NCBI RefSeq assembly: GCF_901000735.1
Contig: NC_081547.1
Coordinates: forward strand, 1,674,001-1,738,000
Direction of reading: 5' to 3'
DNA: 64,000 bases
From: Corylus avellana
Taxonomy: Eukaryota; Streptophyta; Magnoliopsida; Fagales; Betulaceae
The position numbers and the translations under genes were made by a program. Positions 60,074 through 64,000 of the stretch are shown in pieces; the first letter of the stretch is position 1, and every line of letters starts with the position of its first letter. A model generated the notes under the pieces. That model was not told where the DNA came from and did no database searches. It saw nothing but the letters and a program-made list of their open reading frames with translations.

Positions 60074-63000
60074 TCAACAGTATTTCTCAGCAAGTTGTTG
60101 GAGACAGAGACAAAGCTCGTTGGCTTTTGAAAGCATGACCATGTGGTCAGCTCCTGCGATTGATTTCACTTCTTTGGGCGGGCTCTTCTCAATCATCCAC
60201 CGCTGAAAATCTTCCTTTAGCAACTCATCTTTATTGCATACGATATAAACCCGACTTACTGACCCGAATTTTTCCTCTGTGAGCAGAGATTCCATTGCCA
60301 AGTCTTGCAAGAATAACTTACTTGGCTTCACCAACATTTTTGCTAATTCCAAATCCTTCATTCAAAAATTTAATACAACATTAAAAATATTTTGTCAGTG
60401 TTAAATATATTGGATAATATATTAGAAGCGGAAGAAAGAGAGAGAAGAGAGAGAGAGCGAAAGCACACAATGAACTACATTGTATTGACTCTCATTAATA
60501 ATAATGAATACAGAGGCCTCTATTTATAGAGAGGCAAGTAACCTAATAGATTAAGGAAAGGTAAACCTAGTAGAATAAGGAAAGGTAAACCTAGTAGAAT
60601 AAGAAAAGGTAAACCTAGTAGACTAATAATACCTAAAGAAGTAAATAAAAAGTAATATTCTTAACATCCCCCCTCAAACTCAATGTGTAAACTTGAGTTT
60701 GGATAAACGAAAAGGGAAAGAAAAAGGAATTCGCCGAAAAAAAAAACTGCTTGTGCCGAAACAATTGCCGAAGTAACACCATAAAAGTTGTTAGAGACCG
60801 GTGGATTCTGCCTGAATTTGAGCAATGCATTTAAGCTGGAGCTTGGTTCACTTGGTTATAATTTGACTTGAAAACCATATACTAGTAATGAAGTAGCACA
60901 CCTGGTCGGCTGAGAAAAGTAGGTTCAGTTAAAAGGGGCTTGTTTGGCTCGTAACCCTTGGACTGTCTCGCCTGATCGGCTGAGCTAAAGTCTGACCCAA
61001 AAATTCTAGCTAGTAGACCGTCTCGCCTGGTCGGCTGAGATAAGTAGGGCCGGTTGAAGAGGCTAATCATGTCTGAAACCCTTGGACCGTCTCGCCTAGT
61101 CGGCTGAGATAAGTAGGCCCGATTGAAGAGGCTAATCATGTCTGAAACCCTTGGACTGTTTCGCCTAGTCGGCTAAGATAAGTAGGCCCGATTGAAGAGG
61201 CTAATCATGTCTGAAACCCTTGGACCGTCTCGCCTTGTCGGCTGAACTAAAGTCTGACTAGTAGACCGTCTCGCCTGGTCGGCTGAGATAAGCAGGGCCG
61301 GTTGAATAGGCTAATCATGCCTGAAACCCTTAGACCGTCTCGCCTTGTCGGCTAAACTAAAGTCTGGCCCATCTAACTAGTAGACTGTCTCGCCTAGCAG
61401 GCTGAGCTAAGTAGGGAGAAAAATGGCCGGTTGAAGAGGCAAATCAGTGATCGGTGATGGCGGCATTTGACAAGGCATAAGTGGGCCGGTTGAAAGGGGC
61501 TTCTTTGGCCCGAAAACCCATGGACCTAAGGAAAGATTGGTCTGACCCGAGAGTGCCATCCGCAAGAAGAATGAACCGGATTGAATTGCGCCAAAGAACA
61601 GGCTATAAAACCGAATTGAACAAGCATAAACCAACTTGAACCGCATAAAACAAACGCCTAAATTTGAAGAAGAGTCTTGTTTTTTTTTTTTGCCATATAG
61701 AGATGCCAAAAGCAAAAATAGACCACAAATTTGAAATCAGGACGAAAAATTGAGTAGGAAACACCTGGTCAACTTTTTCAGTGGTCAAAGTCAACGGGCA
61801 ACAGTCAAAGTCAACGCTACAAAAGTCAACCATGTCAAGGTGCTGATGTGGCAGATCTGGCTGACGTGGTGCATAGAGCTGACGTGGCTCTGATGACGTG
61901 GCACACATGCTGGCGTGGCAGTGATGACATGGCAATGATGACATGGCACACATGGCTGACGTGGCTATGATGATGTGGTAATTAGGTCTGGCGTGGCAAG
62001 GATGGCATGGCAATTAGGGCTGACGTGGCAAGGATGGCGTGCGGCACGTGGGGCGATGGCGCGTGTGGTACACGCGCGAACGGAGGAGGCGTGTCCTGGC
62101 GCGTGGATCTGACGCGCAGAACTTCTGGGGGCGCGTGGAGGCGCGTACGGCGTCGTATGGAGGATATGGGACTTGTTCTGGAATCACCGAGATGAAAGCT
62201 ATCGATCGGTGGCCATGGATAAGTGATCGGACCACCGTGGCGGCTGGTGGCGGAAGGGCAGTGGCGGAATTGCCAAAAATTTGGGCGGCGCGTGAGGGCG
62301 CGTGGAAGCTCCGATGGGGCTGTGTGCGGCGGCTCTGGGACGGTTGTCTTCCGGGTTTTCAAGTGGTATAGTGATACACTGAAAACCTCGAGGAGAAGAT
62401 AGAGAACCGTGAGGAGCAGAGAGAATGATTCGCCGGATAACACTGGCGGCGCCGGAAAACGTCAAAGACGTTTATTGGAGGCCACAGAAAGGTGGCTCTG
62501 ATACCATGTTAAATATATTGGATAATATATTAGAAGCGGAAGAAAGAGAGAGAAGAGAGAGAGAGAGCGAAAGCACACAATGGACTACATTGTATTGACT
62601 CTTATTATAATAATGAATACAGAGGCCTCTATTTATAGAGAGGCAAGTAACCTAATAGATTAAGGAAAGGTAAACCTAGTAGAATAAGGAAAGGTAAACC
62701 TAGTAGAATAAGAAAAGGTAAACCTAGTAGACTAATAATACCTAAAGAAGTAAATAACAAGTAATATTCTTAACAGTCAGTGGCAACTCGTTATTCGCAT
62801 GTCAGGTTTGAATCGTATCAACCCTTTAATATAAGATTATATAGGTCAATTTTAACTCGACTCGTTTAATTAAATAAGTTAGACCTATTTAACCCTAACC
62901 TACTAATTTTACGGTGGGTTAATGTCAAATTTGCAGATCGTGTAAAAAATTGTCGTATCATATTCAAATCATATCGAAACATTAGTATAAGACTATAAAA

Positions 63001-63820
63001 ATAAATTATAACCCAACTCTTTTAAGTAAACGGATTAGACTCTCAACTCTAACACGCTAATTACATATTTGAGTTGTATAAAAAATTGTCCAACACTAAC
63101 AAGCTTAAGCTTATGGTAAGTTGCTTAATGTACTCACCTGCGCTTGGCAGTGTTGGTAGATATTGGCTGCCATGTAATTCGGTCCACATACAGCCCAAGT
63201 TGGTGGGTTTTCTGGTCCATGGTCGAAGGAGAAGTGGAAATCCAACAGAGACTCCTTTGGGGTTCTCTTAAAGAACTGGTTTCAAAATACCACCCAAAAA
63301 AAAAAAAAATGAAAATGACAACCAACAAAATATGAATATTAACCAACAAAATATTGTGTTTCAATTTTTTATTTTTTTATTTCAGAATAAAAATATTAAC
63401 CAACCACCCAAAAAAAAAAAAATAATAATAATAATTCTTCTTTACCTCTTGCAACAGAGTTGACGGTGGAAGTATAATATTTGGCATAAAGGCAGTGACA
63501 TAAACTGCCACTAAGATCTTATCTGGAAAACTCTCCATGGCTAGGGAAATGCCCATGCCACCATAACTGTGACCCACTAAAATGACCCGCTCGTTGTGTG
63601 GCAGAGAAGCTAAGAAATCCGTCAACGGTTGCAGCGAATCAGAAATGGAATATACCTCATCCAGCCGCTTAGGGTTGACTCCGCTAGCACCAAGGTCCAG
63701 GGCAGTGACACGGTGACCAGCTGATTTGAGCAGCGTAGCAAGCTTGTACCAGCACCAAGCCCCATGGCAGGCTCCATGAACTAGAACAAAGTGCTTCCGA
63801 TTCATCATTTTTCCTTGCAC
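60074..63820 (-). CDS. Methylesterase (MES-like) with an LTR element in intron 2
   Basis: Exons 63820-63446, 63275-63138 and 60355-60074 join to 264 residues. Exon 2 and exon 3 have exactly the lengths (138 and 282 nt) of the intact neighbour at 53943-55789. The fold markers are LVHGACHGAWCWYKL, VGHSYGGMG (Ser85), VCNKDELL (Asp214) and GADHMVML (His242), so the triad is complete. Exon 2 (FFKRTPKESLLDFHF, then PENPPTWAVCGPNYM) is quite unlike that of the neighbour, so substrate preference may differ. Three in-frame Met codons (1, 5, 6) lie at the start, and the first is taken. Intron 2 is 2782 bp because a complete LTR retroelement has inserted in it, yet splice sites and frame are intact. Confidence 0.9.
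60399..60666 (-). repeat. 3' LTR of the retroelement
   Basis: 268-bp direct copy of the sequence at 62507-62775. It includes a GA microsatellite near its start and three AAGGTAAACCTAGTAGA units near its end. Confidence 0.95.
60895..61420 (-). repeat. Tandem repeats inside the retroelement
   Basis: Units of roughly 60-70 bp share TCTCGCCTGGTCGGCTGAG, TAAGTAGGGCCGGTTGAAGA and TAATCATGTCTGAAACCC. About seven units are visible, some shortened. They explain the open minus-strand frame at 60882-61139, which is only translated repeat. Confidence 0.85.
62507..62775 (-). repeat. 5' LTR of the retroelement
   Basis: 269-bp copy. With minus orientation this is the promoter-bearing LTR, and the TATTTATAG sequence near 62632-62640 (CTATAAATA on minus) is a plausible TATA box of the element. 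Confidence 0.92.
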
Positions 63821-64000
63821 TTTGCTATTCTATTATCTGGTGTAAAAAAAGTCCCTTTTAACGGGAAAGAAAGGGTAAGATCCGGTGTTTTGGTAGTATT
63901 TTAATTTTTTGGGAAACTTCACTTTGGTTCCTTGATCTTTCATTCGATTTTATAAATTCTTGAACTTTTAAATTTCTCATTTTGGACCCTTGAACTTTCA
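63821..64000 (-). promoter_or_regulatory. Upstream region of the methylesterase gene
   Basis: The first 180 bp upstream of the ATG at 63820. The far end repeats CTTTGGTTCCTTGATCTTTC and CCCTTGAACTTTC, which resembles a common dispersed repeat. No core element could be assigned. Confidence 0.3.

Larger units (their letters stand above)
60399..62775 (-). mobile_element. Non-autonomous Copia-like LTR retrotransposon (2.38 kb)
   Basis: Two LTRs of 268 bp (60399-60666) and 269 bp (62507-62775) start TGTTAAATATATTGG and end ATATTCTTAACA. The element is flanked by the perfect 5-bp duplication GTCAG (60394-60398, 62776-62780). Inside the right LTR, bases 62491-62506 are the complement of TGGTATCAGAGCC, the initiator-tRNA-Met primer site. 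Inside the left LTR, 60667-60683 is the complement of a purine tract TTGAGTTTGAGGGGGGA. The element therefore reads on the minus strand. The LTRs differ by about three substitutions, one GA-unit and one base. The 1.84-kb interior has no gag, integrase or reverse transcriptase, so movement would need another element's proteins. Confidence 0.95.

Noticed and set aside
60895..61420. Regular repeats considered as a CRISPR-like array
   Set aside because: Units are contiguous without unique spacers and lie inside a eukaryotic retroelement.
61603..62465. Proline/histidine-rich frames considered as host genes
   Set aside because: They lie wholly inside the LTR element, are translated tandem repeats or GC-rich DNA, and show no domain.

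Overview
The window is nuclear DNA of a dicotyledonous (probably woody rosid) plant. It has intron-rich genes with GT-AG junctions, AT-rich intergenic DNA, CT/GA and AT microsatellites, MITEs, LTR elements and plant-only families (Dof, PLS-class PPR, GDSL lipase, MES methylesterase). Every spliced gene model below was built by hand from reading frame and splice sites, and each keeps one frame from start to stop.

Layout. 1-1897 (+): 3' part of a prolyl-oligopeptidase-like gene. 4318-7167 (-): intronless molybdenum-cofactor-sulfurase-like protein. 13016-17496 (-): five-exon CDCA7-type zinc-finger gene with an old LTR-derived element in intron 2. 18733-21109 (+): five-exon GDSL esterase/lipase. 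25566-26270 (+): Dof transcription factor (DOF5.8 type). 27775-27876 (-): microRNA hairpin recognised as MIR2950. 31740-38370 (+): six-exon nucleoporin NUP58 with long polyglutamine runs. 39607-41736 (-): intronless PPR gene. 42215-47494 (+): twelve-exon Lines-family gene with a GC-AG intron, sharing a 478-bp divergent promoter with the PPR gene. 48103-63820: a methylesterase (SABP2/MES) cluster with two intact genes (53943-55789 and 60074-63820, both -), a decayed three-exon copy (-), an exon-1 relic (+) and an exon-3 relic (+).

The gene set matches, as far as I remember the Arabidopsis map, the paired segments around At5g66940-66960 (Dof5.8, MOCOS-like, prolyl oligopeptidase) and At4g37100-37170 (MOCOS-like, CDCA7, NUP58, MES, PPR). 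The window therefore looks like an unreduced version of that block.

The most notable observations are: the MIR2950 hairpin with exact Dicer-type geometry; two neighbouring enzyme-like proteins that lack catalytic residues (MOCOS-like with Arg for the PLP lysine, oligopeptidase-like without Asp and His); a complete non-coding LTR retrotransposon with a perfect target-site duplication inside intron 2 of an intact methylesterase gene; and a hAT-type MITE packed with ACCGAC (DRE-like) motifs. I saw no operon, CRISPR array or clear tRNA/rRNA gene. Intergenic stretches hold mostly simple repeats and short transposon relics.
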